From Microvirga guangxiensis (GTDB taxonomy: Bacteria > Pseudomonadota > Alphaproteobacteria > Rhizobiales > Beijerinckiaceae): a DNA stretch of 64,000 bases. How positions within the stretch are numbered: position 1 is the stretch's first letter; every line of letters starts with the position of its first letter. The notes beneath the pieces are model-generated. The model did not search any database. It was not told where the DNA came from and worked only from the letters and a program-made list of their open reading frames with translations. Where the stretch lies: contig NZ_FMVJ01000008.1 of the NCBI RefSeq assembly GCF_900102135.1, positions 30,020 to 94,019 of the forward strand, given 5' to 3'. A program made the position numbers and the translations under genes. This document shows positions 1 to 8,163 of this stretch, piece by piece.

Positions 1-360
1 GCAGTTGAGGGTGCGCCGCTCCGAATTGTAGTGAAGCGGATAGCCCTTGTGCGGGCAGATGGTCGTGAACCCGACGATGTCGCCGTCCGGTCCCGCGCCG
101 CCCGGCACGCGCTTCCCGAGCTTCAGGAGGACGCCCGGCGCGTCAGGGTCCGGATACGCGACATCCATGGGTTCGTTGACCTTGAGGTCCTGCACGTTGC
201 CGAGCCGATTGGAGGGGTAGGTCACCCGGGCCATCGGCACTGCGGCCTTGGCTGCCGGTGTCGGCATAACCGCGCTGGCAGCGGCACCGGCTGCGGCGAC
301 GCCGGCTCCCGACAGGAACCTCCGGCGGCCGAGATCGACAAGCAGATCGCATCGTTTCAT
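1..360 (-). CDS. aioB: Arsenite oxidase small (Rieske) subunit AioB, partial
   Basis: This is the N-terminal 120 residues of a gene read on the minus strand that runs off the left window edge. It starts with a Tat signal (RRRFLSGAGVAAAG), as expected for an exported cofactor-bearing protein. Residues 102-120 show the first half of the arsenite oxidase Rieske signature: C-P-H, then 15 residues, then Cys, the C-X-H-X15-C spacing typical of AioB. In the family AioB carries the 2Fe-2S cluster that takes electrons from the molybdopterin subunit AioA in the periplasm, and aioA normally follows; it would lie outside this window. ATG at 358-360 is preceded by a GGAGG ribosome site at 367-371. A sigma-54 promoter lies just upstream. 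Identification is strong despite truncation by the window. Confidence 0.88.
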   Translation of the reverse strand, partial: MKRCDLLVDLGRRRFLSGAGVAAAGAAASAVMPTPAAKAAVPMARVTYPSNRLGNVQDLKVNEPMDVAYPDPDAPGVLLKLGKRVPGGAGPDGDIVGFTTICPHKGYPLHYNSERRTLNC

Positions 361-398
361 GGACGTCCTCCAAACAGAGTTTTTGCTTGGGGGAACAA

Positions 399-415
399 TG
401 CAAGATACGTGCCAG
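399..415 (-). promoter_or_regulatory. Sigma-54 (-24/-12) promoter of aioB
   Basis: Read on the minus strand this is CTGGCACGTATCTTGCA, an essentially perfect match to the RpoN consensus TGGCACG-N4-TTGCW. The -12 GC lies about 40 bases ahead of the aioB start codon, which predicts a leader of roughly 30 nt containing the GGAGG ribosome site. Such promoters need an AAA+ activator; one is encoded at 13958-15280. Confidence 0.85.
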
Positions 416-480
416 TCGATTGAACTAGGTTAATTGCATGGAAGTGGACACGCCTGCCATGGAGGGCTGGCCCTTCGCAT

Positions 481-528
481 CCGGATCTCCGAACATCTTT
501 GATGGTGAATGTCCGGAAATCCGAACAT
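481..528. promoter_or_regulatory. Two direct repeats upstream of the sigma-54 promoter: candidate activator (UAS) sites
   Basis: CCGGATCTCCGAACAT at 481-496 and CCGGAAATCCGAACAT at 513-528 match in 14 of 16 positions. Each contains two TCCGRA half-sites separated by 2 bp. The copies are 32 bp apart, close to three helical turns, and lie about 70-115 bp upstream of the -24/-12 element, the usual place for enhancer sites of NtrC-type activators. Binding by the AioR-like protein is inferred. Confidence 0.55.
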
Positions 529-621
529 ACAATGGCTCAGACTACATACGGCAGGCTGTGAGGGTTCACCCCAAACATGCCATCGCGACTCTTCGGTCCA
601 TGGGAATCCTCTCGAGACATT

Positions 622-1803
622 TCAGAGCGGCGGCCGACCGCTGGCGCGCCGTGCCTGCTCGGTAGCCGGCAGCAGGCGATAGAGATGCCCCTCCGGGTCG
701 TCGGTGATGGCGTACAACGACCCGTCTGGCCCCAGACGCACATCCCGGACCCTGCCGAGTATTCCCTCGAGCAGCCGCTGCTCGGCAATGACACTGTTCC
801 CCGCGATACTAAGCCTCACCACCATCTGGCCCGCGAGGGCACCCGAGACGATAGAGGCTTGCTCCCCGTCCCGGAGCATTGTGAGTCCGGACGGCGCGAT
901 CGACGGCACCCAGACGTATGCCGGCCCCTCAATTTCTGGCGCGACAGCAATGCCGGAGCCGACCGGCGAGCCGTCGTAGTTCAAACCGTGGCTGACTAAC
1001 GGCCAGCCGTAGTTCCGGCCGGGCTGTATCAGGTTGAGTTCATCCCCGCCCTGAGGACCATGCTCAGTGGCCCATAACGCTCCGGTCCGGTCGTCGCCGA
1101 CGAGCCCCTGCGGGTTCCTGTGGCCGTACGACCAGATCTCGGGCTTCGCGCCCGGCACTGCAACGAAGGGGTTCGTATCGGGGACCGAGCCGTCGGTGCG
1201 GATCCGGATGATCGACCCAGCATGGTCGGACAGGTCCTGGGCACGCTGGGGTTCCCAGCGGTCGCCGAGCGACAGGAACAGGAAGCCATCACTGGTCAGG
1301 GCCAACCGCCCGCCGAGTTGCTCGTTGGCGCTGGCCGGGGGGTCGCTCTCGAACAGGACTGCCTGATCCAGGAGCCTCCGCGTTTTCAGTTCTAGCCGCG
1401 CTTTCAGGATCCTGACGGTCGACGCGTCCTGCGTTCCGTGCGTATAGGACAGGTACACGGTTCCGGTCCGGGTGAAATCCGGGTCCACCGCCACGTCGAG
1501 CAGCCCGCCCTGGTCCCCGGTCCGGATCGCAGGGAGGCCCATGATCTCGCGAGGCCTGGAACCGGGCCTCACGAGGCGCAGCCGTCCCGGCTTCTCGGTC
1601 ACCAGGAACAATCCGTCCGGCAGGAACCCGATCGACCACGGGAACTCGAACGGTCCGGCCACCCGGACAGGAATGAGTCCGTCGGACGTTTCCGGGAGGA
1701 TCGGCGCCCCGTCATCCCCGGGCACTGCGGATGCGGGTCCTGCCGCCAAGCTGATCAGGAAACCGATGGCGAGCCTATGCGTCAGTCGTCGCTGATTGAA
1801 CAT
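622..1803 (-). CDS. PQQ-dependent soluble aldose sugar dehydrogenase (YliI/Asd family)
   Basis: The 393-residue protein has a Sec signal peptide at residues 1-26 (AAGPASA cleavage region). It then carries the six-bladed beta-propeller of the GSDH family: SIGFLPDGLFLVTEKPGRL near residue 57, GDQGGLLDVAVDPDF near 97, and SYGHRNPQGL and WATEHGPQGGDELN in the middle. These are the positions that hold PQQ and Ca2+ in soluble aldose dehydrogenases, so the protein likely oxidises sugars in the periplasm and passes electrons to the respiratory chain. The length is normal for the family. It lies upstream of aioB on the same strand, but a 261-bp gap with its own sigma-54 promoter separates them, so co-transcription is doubtful. 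The substrate cannot be read from the sequence. Confidence 0.85.
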   Translation of the reverse strand: MFNQRRLTHRLAIGFLISLAAGPASAVPGDDGAPILPETSDGLIPVRVAGPFEFPWSIGFLPDGLFLVTEKPGRLRLVRPGSRPREIMGLPAIRTGDQGGLLDVAVDPDFTRTGTVYLSYTHGTQDASTVRILKARLELKTRRLLDQAVLFESDPPASANEQLGGRLALTSDGFLFLSLGDRWEPQRAQDLSDHAGSIIRIRTDGSVPDTNPFVAVPGAKPEIWSYGHRNPQGLVGDDRTGALWATEHGPQGGDELNLIQPGRNYGWPLVSHGLNYDGSPVGSGIAVAPEIEGPAYVWVPSIAPSGLTMLRDGEQASIVSGALAGQMVVRLSIAGNSVIAEQRLLEGILGRVRDVRLGPDGSLYAITDDPEGHLYRLLPATEQARRASGRPPL

Positions 1804-1947
1804 GAATACCCCGTGCCCACGCGGGTTTCGAGTTCGAAATGGAGCCCAGATCCTGCCTGACCAGTCCTCCCCGTGCCGAACCGGAATGGCGGCCGGTCAC
1901 GATCTCGGGACTCATGCTGTCCTGTCGGTTGATCGAATGCTGGGCGA

Positions 1948-3210
1948 TCATGCGGCACCCCTGGCATACGTCGCTAGATGCTCCAGGATGAACGCCACGG
2001 CCGACCCAACGCCGTTCTCCGTCCGCAGTTCCGCGCCAAGCCGCTCGGCCCGCAGTTGCATCGCATCGTCATCCACGACCGACGTGATGGCCTCCACCAG
2101 CCTGGCGACCGTAAGATGCCTGAAGGCGATGGGAGCTGGCCCGACGCCGAGGTCGGCCACGCGCCGCCCCCAGAACGGCTGATCCCCAAAGAACGGGCAA
2201 ATCACCGTCGGCCTGCCGGCACGCAGGCCGGCCGCCGTGGTGCCTGCGCCACCATGATGGACGACGGCACGCACATGCGGGAACAACCGGTCGTGAGGCG
2301 CCGCATCAAGCATGTAGACATGTTCCGATTGGGGCGCGGCTGCCAGGCCGCCCCACCCGCTGGACAAGATGCCGCGCTGGCCTGCTAGTGCCAAAGCCTC
2401 CAAGATCATGGCGGTGGTGCGTACGGGGTCGACGGATGGAACGCTGCCGAAGCCGACATACACGGGCGGCGGACCGGCCTGGAGGAAGCCTTGGAGGGAG
2501 GGCGATGGCAGCCAAGACTCGTCGTCGAGGAACCAGTAGCCAGTGACTACGGAGTTCCCGTCCCAGTCGATCGGCTCCGGCACCACGGATTTGCTGAAGC
2601 CATAGAGCCGGGGCACGGGCACTCCGCGGATGCAGTCATCGCGCCGGGAAGGCGGAAGCCCGAGCACCTCCTCCCGCCAGCGGTTGACGGGTTCGCGGAA
2701 CAGCGAGTTGGCAAAGCGCAGGAACAGCTCGTGGCTGAGCCGGTTGAGTGGCCCGAGATCCGCGAAGGGCAGCATCGGACTGGGGAACGCCCGGGTCGGC
2801 GTCATCCCGGGCAGGGTGAAGGCACAGAGCGCCGGGATGCCGAGTCGCTCGGCGATGTGGACGCTGCCCAGCGCCTTCGGATGATAGATGATGGCGTCGG
2901 CTCCGCCCACAGCCGCCCACTGGGCCTCGAGCAGCCGGCGCATCATCGGACGGACTTGGCGAGCCAGCCGCAGGGTCCAAGTCAGCGTGTTGCGGCCCGA
3001 CAGGGCTGCCCTACCCTCGGGTGTGTCCATTAGGTCGAGGAAGTCATCCGGCAGGGGGGCGAACGGAACGCCAGAGGCGGCCACGAATCCCTCGAACCGG
3101 GCCGCGGTGGCCAGCACCACCTCGCACCCCGCCGCCATGAGGCCACGGGCGAGCGCTATATATGGCTGGACGTCGCCACGGGTTCCGAGCGTGTGGATCG
3201 CAAGCCTCAT
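1948..3210 (-). CDS. GT1/family-28 glycosyltransferase (UGT/sterol-glucosyltransferase type)
   Basis: Starting at the ATG at 3208-3210, the 420-residue protein begins MRLAIHTLGTRGDVQPYIAL, the nucleotide-sugar glycosyltransferase N-terminal motif (GTRGDVQP). Towards the C terminus it has HHGGAGTTAAGLRAGRPTVI followed by PFFGDQPFWGRRV, the sugar-donor binding region of UGT-like enzymes. A longer frame open to 3327 has no homologous start, and the family begins at the chosen Met. The enzyme probably glycosylates a lipid or small hydrophobic acceptor with an NDP-sugar; the acceptor is unknown. It is the last gene of a minus-strand run from NhaA. A broken copy of its N terminus is present at 46.6-46.8 kb. 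Confidence 0.85.
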   Translation of the reverse strand: MRLAIHTLGTRGDVQPYIALARGLMAAGCEVVLATAARFEGFVAASGVPFAPLPDDFLDLMDTPEGRAALSGRNTLTWTLRLARQVRPMMRRLLEAQWAAVGGADAIIYHPKALGSVHIAERLGIPALCAFTLPGMTPTRAFPSPMLPFADLGPLNRLSHELFLRFANSLFREPVNRWREEVLGLPPSRRDDCIRGVPVPRLYGFSKSVVPEPIDWDGNSVVTGYWFLDDESWLPSPSLQGFLQAGPPPVYVGFGSVPSVDPVRTTAMILEALALAGQRGILSSGWGGLAAAPQSEHVYMLDAAPHDRLFPHVRAVVHHGGAGTTAAGLRAGRPTVICPFFGDQPFWGRRVADLGVGPAPIAFRHLTVARLVEAITSVVDDDAMQLRAERLGAELRTENGVGSAVAFILEHLATYARGAA

Positions 3211-3740
3211 GAGACCGCCCGGTCCAAGGCAGGCGGTCGCACGTTCGCGAAGGGGGCGGCGGACAATGTCAAGCCCGCGTCTCCGCCGATGCCAGTAGCA
3301 TGGCCAACAGACTGCCAGCCTTAGCAAAGCAGAGCGGGTCGCTGGCCGCTAGGTACCGGCCATCGCGGGCGCCATCGCGCCGCATCCGCGCCAGCGCCCA
3401 GCGATAGGGGAGATTGCGGGTCCGCGGCCCGTCCCATTGCGGAAGCTGTCCGCGCACCCAACGCATCCGCTTCGGACCGAGCACGCGCGAGCAAACTTCC
3501 GCTGCCATGACGGCGGTCCGTGCATGCACGTCCCCGACAGGGACGTCATCGCCCGGCAGGTTACGGAGGCAGCCCTCCAAAAGACCCCAGACATAGGCAC
3601 CGACCAGGAGATCTGTCATGTGACCGTAGTCAGGCATGGTCTCTATCTGCCTTCCAGTGAAGGCGATGATCTGTGCCTGCACATGACCGGATACGCGCTC
3701 GATCACTGCCGGTGCCCGAGACTGCGGCGCCGGCCTGGCC
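3010..3740. repeat. Segmental duplication, copy 1 (partner 46585-47325)
   Basis: This stretch (5' end of the glycosyltransferase plus most of the next upstream gene) recurs at 46585-47325 in the same orientation. The part covering the hypothetical gene (about 3290-3720 versus 46876-47306) is about 97% identical by eye. The glycosyltransferase part is clearly more diverged and is frameshifted in the second copy. Short insertions and deletions separate the two parts. Confidence 0.85.
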
Positions 3741-3772
3741 TTCAGTCCCTTGCGGAACCAGTTCAGCATCAT
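3269..3772 (-). CDS. Hypothetical protein, intact member of a duplicated pair
   Basis: I do not recognise this 167-residue family. The protein is basic and probably soluble. It has a predicted amphipathic N terminus (MMLNWFRKGLK), a Trp/Gly-rich helix (LLVGAYVWGLLEGCLRNLPGDDVP), an Arg-rich middle (RMRWVRGQLPQWDGPRTRN) and an Ala/Leu-rich C-terminal helix. A near-identical copy lies at 46861-47320, where the first residues are replaced. It sits 58 bp upstream of the glycosyltransferase and 59 bp downstream of a small membrane-protein gene, all on the minus strand, so it may share their transcript. Retention of the reading frame in both copies suggests it is a real gene. Confidence 0.6.
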   Translation of the reverse strand: MMLNWFRKGLKARPAPQSRAPAVIERVSGHVQAQIIAFTGRQIETMPDYGHMTDLLVGAYVWGLLEGCLRNLPGDDVPVGDVHARTAVMAAEVCSRVLGPKRMRWVRGQLPQWDGPRTRNLPYRWALARMRRDGARDGRYLAASDPLCFAKAGSLLAMLLASAETRA

Positions 3773-3831
3773 GCGCCTCCCGTCTTGCCCCGATGCGCGG
3801 CACTCACGTCTACCCGCGCATACTTTCGCCC

Positions 3832-4005
3832 TCAGAGGTTTATCACGATCGCAAGGCTACCCATGGCCAGGAACACCAGGGTCATGGCGGGATAGGTCGC
3901 GAAGATGAGGTGCGATTGCATGAGTGGGCGCGACCCGTTGCGGTGTCCGAACACGATCATGCCGAGGCCGATGGCCAGCATCACAATGCCGATGGTCAGG
4001 TTCAT
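3832..4005 (-). CDS. Small two-helix membrane protein (57 aa)
   Basis: A short gene encodes MNLTIGIVMLAIGLGMIVFG, then a basic loop (HRNGSRPLMQSH), then a second hydrophobic helix (LIFATYPAMTLVFLAMGSLAIVI). The ATG at 4003-4005 follows a strong GGGAGGAAAT ribosome site, which makes it convincing despite the length. Two helices with a positively charged loop suggest a small inner-membrane protein. It lies 48 bp downstream of nhaA on the same strand and probably belongs to that transcript, so it could be an accessory to the antiporter or part of a general stress set. No family is recognised. Confidence 0.65.
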   Translation of the reverse strand: MNLTIGIVMLAIGLGMIVFGHRNGSRPLMQSHLIFATYPAMTLVFLAMGSLAIVINL

Positions 4006-4053
4006 GATTTCCTCCCGTAGTCCTTGCCGGACCGTTCGGTGTCGCCGTCATGG

Positions 4054-5241
4054 TCAGGCATGTTTCAGATCCCGCTCCGGCTTCGACAGGCGCAGGAGGG
4101 CGGCCCCGGCGAGAGCCGACAGGCCGGACCCGAGCAGCACGCCGAGCTTGGTGGCGTCCTGAAGCTCCGGCGACGTCGCAAAGGCAAGCAGCCCGATGAA
4201 TAGGCTCATGGTGAAGCCAATCCCGCACAGCAGCGCGACCCCGTAGAGCTGTGTCCATGTCGCGTTGGCCGGCAGGTCAGCCCAACCCGCACGGATGACC
4301 ACCCAGGAGAAGGCGAACACGCCGACCTGCTTGCCGACGAACAGCCCGAGCGCCACGCCGAGCGGCACCGGATTCAGGAGGGATCCGAACGACATCCCCG
4401 CGAAGGACACGCCTGCGTTCGCGAAGCCAAAGACCGGTACGATCAGGAAGGCCACCCAGGGCTGGAGGACATGCTCGAGCTGGTGCAACGGCGAGGCCGC
4501 ATCCTCCGGCTTGCCGGGTGAGGCCCGGAGCGGGATTGTGAGCGCGAGGGCCACGCCCGCGAGGGTTGCATGAACGCCGGACAGCAGTACCAGGAACCAA
4601 AGCATGGCGCCGAGCAGGAGGTAGGGTCTCAGGTCGGTGAAGCGGGCCCTGTTGAGACCCGACAGGAGGACCAGCACGACGGCCGCGCCTGCCAGCGCTT
4701 CGACATTGAGGTCGCCAGTGTAGAAGGCAGCGATGATCAAAACGGCGCCGAGATCGTCGAGGATGGCGAGCGCGGTCAGAAAAACCTTGAGCGAGATTGG
4801 CACCCGCGGCCCGAGCAACGACAGCACGCCGAGCGCGAAGGCGATGTCGGTGGCAGACGGAATGGCCCAGCCGCGCGGATGTCCATCGGGTCCGGCATTG
4901 AAGGCGAGATAGAGGGCGGCCGGCACGGCCATGCCGCCGAGCGCCGCGATACCCGGCAGGGCCCGCCGTGGCCAGGTGGAGAGCTGGCCGTCGAGCATCT
5001 CACGCTTGATCTCCAGTCCGACCAGCAGGAAGAACACCGCCATGAGCGCGTCGTTGATCCAGTGCAGGACGCTCAGGCCCAGCACGTAAGTCGTGAGAAG
5101 CCCGAAATAACTTCCCGCCAGGGGCGAGTTGGCGATGACGAGGGCGAGGGCCGCCGCTCCCATGAGGACAAGGCCGCCGGAGGCTTCGTTATTGAGAAAG
5201 CCTCGCAGGGCTGAGCGGGGCCGCGGCGTCAGGGCGTGCAT
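4054..5241 (-). CDS. nhaA: Na+/H+ antiporter NhaA
   Basis: The 395-residue protein is full length for NhaA. Family marks in order are [20 protein letters not shown] at the N terminus, [19 protein letters not shown] around residues 71-87, [16 protein letters not shown] around 129-143, and [13 protein letters not shown] around 155-167. The Asp pair at 162-163 corresponds to the ion-binding aspartates of Escherichia coli NhaA (D163/D164). The remaining sequence is made of hydrophobic helices. The protein exchanges cytoplasmic Na+ (or Li+) for external protons and supports salt and alkaline-pH tolerance. The ATG at 5241 has a GGAGAT-like ribosome site. Downstream genes on the same strand (57-aa membrane protein, hypothetical, glycosyltransferase) may be co-transcribed. 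Confidence 0.93.
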   Translation of the reverse strand: MHALTPRPRSALRGFLNNEASGGLVLMGAAALALVIANSPLAGSYFGLLTTYVLGLSVLHWINDALMAVFFLLVGLEIKREMLDGQLSTWPRRALPGIAALGGMAVPAALYLAFNAGPDGHPRGWAIPSATDIAFALGVLSLLGPRVPISLKVFLTALAILDDLGAVLIIAAFYTGDLNVEALAGAAVVLVLLSGLNRARFTDLRPYLLLGAMLWFLVLLSGVHATLAGVALALTIPLRASPGKPEDAASPLHQLEHVLQPWVAFLIVPVFGFANAGVSFAGMSFGSLLNPVPLGVALGLFVGKQVGVFAFSWVVIRAGWADLPANATWTQLYGVALLCGIGFTMSLFIGLLAFATSPELQDATKLGVLLGSGLSALAGAALLRLSKPERDLKHA

Positions 5242-5315
5242 CGGATCTCCTTTTCGGGAAAGGGTTAGACCCGCTTAGCCCGGAAAACCGGTGATTACAG
5301 CCTGGCGGCGGTGCG

Positions 5316-5337
5316 GAAACGGCCGAAAGGCCGTTTC
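5316..5337. terminator. Perfect hairpin with GAAA loop between nhaA and the sensor kinase gene
   Basis: GAAACGGCC-GAAA-GGCCGTTTC gives a 9-bp perfect stem closed by a GNRA-type tetraloop. It sits in the intergenic space between the divergent nhaA and kdpD-like genes and could be a leader structure of the latter. A run of Ts follows only weakly, so termination is not certain. Confidence 0.45.
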
Positions 5338-5427
5338 ATATATGAGATTCCTATACGCGGGGCCGGTTCATGCCTCGCCTTCCGTTGTCATCAACGTCAT
5401 GGTGGCGGCGCTGGGAGCGGAGGGGCC

Positions 5428-7014
5428 GTGACGAACGACTGGCAGGATAGTAAGGAGCGAAAGCGCTGGGGCCGGATCGGCATCCGCTCCCTGGGCGGAT
5501 TTCCGGGTCCATGGCCGATCGCGGTGACGGTCATGGCGATCGCGGCAGCCCTTGCGGTCGCTTTCGTCCTGTATCCGATCACCGGCATCGAGAACGTCGA
5601 CCTCGTCTTCCTGGCTCCCATCATCGCGATCGCCGTCCGATATGGATTCTGGCCGTCGCTGCTGGCCTGCCTTCTCAGCGCGCTCGCCTACAACTTCTTC
5701 TTCATCGCTCCGGTCTACGCCTTCGCCGTGACGGACAAGGCCAGTATCGCAACTGTACCCTTCTTTTTGCTCGTTGCGGTCATCACGAGCCACCTCGCTG
5801 CGCGAGCCCGCGCGGCGGCGCTCGCGGCGGAGAGCCGGGCCGAGACGACCGAGGCGCTCTATGCCTTCAGCCGTAAGATCGCCGGGATCGTCAGTCTCGA
5901 CGATCTGCTGTTGGCCACGGGGCAGCAGATCGGCTCAATGCTGCGGCTTGAGGTGGTGATCCTGCTCCCCGACGACGACGGCAGGCTCGAGGTCAAAGCC
6001 GCCTACCCGCCTGCTGATCGTGTCGGCGGGACGGATACGGACGCTGTCCGGATGGCCTGGGACGGGAGTGGGTCGATAGAACGGGGCACCGAGGCGCTGC
6101 TCACGGCGCAACACCTGTTCCTGCCGCTGCGCACCAGCCATGGTCCGGTCGGCGCCATTGGCGTCAGCCGGGCCGGGACAGCGCTGACGCCTGACAAGGA
6201 GCGGTTGCTGGCGGCGCTGGCCGACCAAGCCGCCGTCGCCATCGAGCGCATCCGACTGACCACGGAAATGGATGCGGCCCGCCTTGCCGCCGAGACGGAA
6301 CGGTTGCGCTCGGCCCTGCTGAGCTCGCTCTCGCACGACCTGAAGACGCCGCTGGCGTCCATCACCGGAGCGGCCACGTCTCTGCGCCAGTATGGCGAAC
6401 TCTACGATGCGGCGGCACGCGAGGAACTCGCCGCCACGATCCAAGGCGAGGGTGAGCGCCTGTCCCGCTTCGTTGCCAATCTCCTCGATATGACCCGTCT
6501 CAAGGCCGGCGGGATCGTGCTGAAGCGGGAGCCGGTCGACCTAAGCGAGGCCGTCGGCGCGGCCTTGCAGCGCATCCAAGGCCTCCTCGGCGAACACCGG
6601 GTCGTCGTGAATCTGCCGGCCGATCTTCCCATGCTCGACCTAGACGTCGTGCTGTTCGAGCAGGTGCTGGTCAACCTACTAGACAATGCCGCCAAATACT
6701 CTCCGCCCGGATCTTGGATCGCGATTAGCGCCGCGGGTGACCGACGGAAGGTGGAACTCACCGTCAGCGACGAGGGACCGGGAATCCCGGCCGAGGAACT
6801 GGAACGGGTGTTCGAGATGTTCCACCGCGTGAACAAGGGCGACCGGCAACGCGCCGGGACCGGCCTTGGGCTGTCGATCTGCCGCGGCTTCGTTGAGGTC
6901 CTCGGCGGGACGATCCGCGCCGCCATCCGGACAGATCGGTCCGGGGCGGTCTTCACCATCACGTTTCCCGAGGCGGTCTTTACCGTCATGCCCCGGGAGG
7001 ATGCCGCCGAATGA
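5428..7014 (+). CDS. KdpD-like sensor histidine kinase lacking the KdpD/Usp N-terminal domains
   Basis: GTG at 5428 is preferred because a GGAGCGGAGGGG ribosome site precedes it; an upstream ATG at 5311 starts just before the hairpin stem. The 528-residue product has about four hydrophobic segments near residues 25-120 (DUF4118 type, with the KdpD-like YNFFFIAP), a GAF-like region up to about 280, a phospho-acceptor helix with SLSHDLKTPLASI (His303), and an ATPase domain with N (LLDNAAKYSP), G1 (DEGPGIP) and G2 (GTGLGLSI) boxes. It matches the C-terminal half of KdpD but lacks the cytoplasmic K+-sensing N-terminal domain, and no kdpFABC lies nearby. It overlaps the response-regulator gene by 4 bp (ATGA), so the two are translationally coupled. 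Confidence 0.85.
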   Translation: MTNDWQDSKERKRWGRIGIRSLGGFPGPWPIAVTVMAIAAALAVAFVLYPITGIENVDLVFLAPIIAIAVRYGFWPSLLACLLSALAYNFFFIAPVYAFAVTDKASIATVPFFLLVAVITSHLAARARAAALAAESRAETTEALYAFSRKIAGIVSLDDLLLATGQQIGSMLRLEVVILLPDDDGRLEVKAAYPPADRVGGTDTDAVRMAWDGSGSIERGTEALLTAQHLFLPLRTSHGPVGAIGVSRAGTALTPDKERLLAALADQAAVAIERIRLTTEMDAARLAAETERLRSALLSSLSHDLKTPLASITGAATSLRQYGELYDAAAREELAATIQGEGERLSRFVANLLDMTRLKAGGIVLKREPVDLSEAVGAALQRIQGLLGEHRVVVNLPADLPMLDLDVVLFEQVLVNLLDNAAKYSPPGSWIAISAAGDRRKVELTVSDEGPGIPAEELERVFEMFHRVNKGDRQRAGTGLGLSICRGFVEVLGGTIRAAIRTDRSGAVFTITFPEAVFTVMPREDAAE

Positions 7015-7712
7015 GCAGCCACGGCACCATCCCGCTCGTCGTCGTGGACGATGAGCCGCCGATCCGGCGGCTCCTGCGCACAAGCCTTACCGCACAAGGC
7101 TACCGAATTCTTGAGGCCGGGAGCGCCCGGGCCGCGCTCGACATCGTCGCCCGCGAAGCGCCCGAGGTCGTCCTCCTCGACCTCGGGCTGCCAGACCAGG
7201 ATGGCCTGGAGGTAATCCGGCGGCTGCGGGCCACGGGATCGAAGGTGGCTATCATCGTCCTCTCGAGCCGCGGTGAGGAATCCGCCAAGGTGGATGCGCT
7301 CGATCTCGGCGCCGACGACTACGTGACCAAACCCTTTGGCATGGCCGAGCTCGTCGCCCGCATCCGCACGGCCCTGCGCCATAGGGTCCAGCGGCAGGGG
7401 GCCGAGCCCTTGTTCACGCACGGCGACCTGTGCGTCGATCTCACCCGCCGCCGCGTGACGGTGCGCGGGGCGGAGGTGAAGCTCTCCAACAAGGAGTGGG
7501 ACATCCTGCGCCTGCTCGTGCTCCATGCGGGCCAGGTGCTCACTCACCGTATGATCATGCAGGAGGTATGGGGACCGAAAGTCGACGTGCAGTACCTGCG
7601 CATCTACGTGCGCCAGCTTCGCCGGAAGCTGGAGGAGCAGCCGGACCGACCTCAACACATCCAGACGGAGACGGGGGTCGGCTATCGGCTCTTGGCCGAC
7701 GATGTCCGCTGA
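7011..7712 (+). CDS. KdpE-like OmpR-family response regulator
   Basis: The 233-residue protein has a receiver domain (VVVDDEPPIRR at about 10-20, phospho-acceptor Asp57 in LLDLGLPDQDG, and YVTKPFGMAEL with the conserved Lys) and a C-terminal winged helix (LSNKEWDILRLLVLHAGQVLT, then VQYLRIYVRQLRRKLE and ETGVGYRL) typical of KdpE. It should bind DNA when phosphorylated by the partner kinase encoded immediately upstream. Its natural target, the kdpFABC potassium ATPase, is not in this window, so its regulon may be different here, perhaps the neighbouring stress and transport genes. Confidence 0.88.
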   Translation: MSSHGTIPLVVVDDEPPIRRLLRTSLTAQGYRILEAGSARAALDIVAREAPEVVLLDLGLPDQDGLEVIRRLRATGSKVAIIVLSSRGEESAKVDALDLGADDYVTKPFGMAELVARIRTALRHRVQRQGAEPLFTHGDLCVDLTRRRVTVRGAEVKLSNKEWDILRLLVLHAGQVLTHRMIMQEVWGPKVDVQYLRIYVRQLRRKLEEQPDRPQHIQTETGVGYRLLADDVR

Positions 7713-7797
7713 TCCACCCCGGCCGGCGGGCAGACAGGCTGCGAGTGACCACTGAGCCGTCCCGGCATGGTCGGCCCAAAGACGCGGAGGAAATGTC

Positions 7798-8007
7798 ATG
7801 GATCATAAGTTCGAGGTCGGCCAGCTCGTGCGGCCACGGGAGAGGCTTCTCGAGAATGCCGGGATCTACGAGATCCTGCGCCCTCTTCCCTGCGGGCCGG
7901 ACGGCGAGCCCCTTTACCGGATCAGGGCCGCGAGCGGGCCGATGGAGCGGGTGGTGCGCGAGGCCGACCTCCTGCCTGCATCAGGGTCCTCGGCGGACAA
8001 TGGCTAG
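7798..8007 (+). CDS. Small hypothetical protein, paralog of the protein at 12941-13147
   Basis: The 69-residue acidic/basic protein MDHKFEVGQLVRPRERLLEN is preceded by a good GGAGGAAAT ribosome site. The pattern F-x-V/I-G-Q-L-V-R at the start, a central YEILRPLP..., then PLYRIRAASGP, and VVREADLLPA at the end is shared with the small protein encoded at 12941-13147, so they form a family. The shape resembles a single small beta-barrel (SH3/KOW-like), but that is only a guess. It follows the kdpE-like gene by 85 bp on the same strand. Confidence 0.65.
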   Translation: MDHKFEVGQLVRPRERLLENAGIYEILRPLPCGPDGEPLYRIRAASGPMERVVREADLLPASGSSADNG

Positions 8008-8163
8008 GCGTACCGGCCGTCACCCAAGGGCATGGGCCCCATGCTGCCAAACTAACCGAGCCCAGTCGATGGGCAACGGCTCATCCTTGCAATGCCACGG
8101 GACGGACGAAGAATGGGCAGGCCCCTTGTCTTCATGTCTCCCGTCAAGGTCGTTGGAGATCAG

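Noticed and set aside
622..999. Plus-strand open frames across the PQQ dehydrogenase gene
   Set aside because: They are shadows of the long minus-strand gene, without ribosome sites or family motifs.
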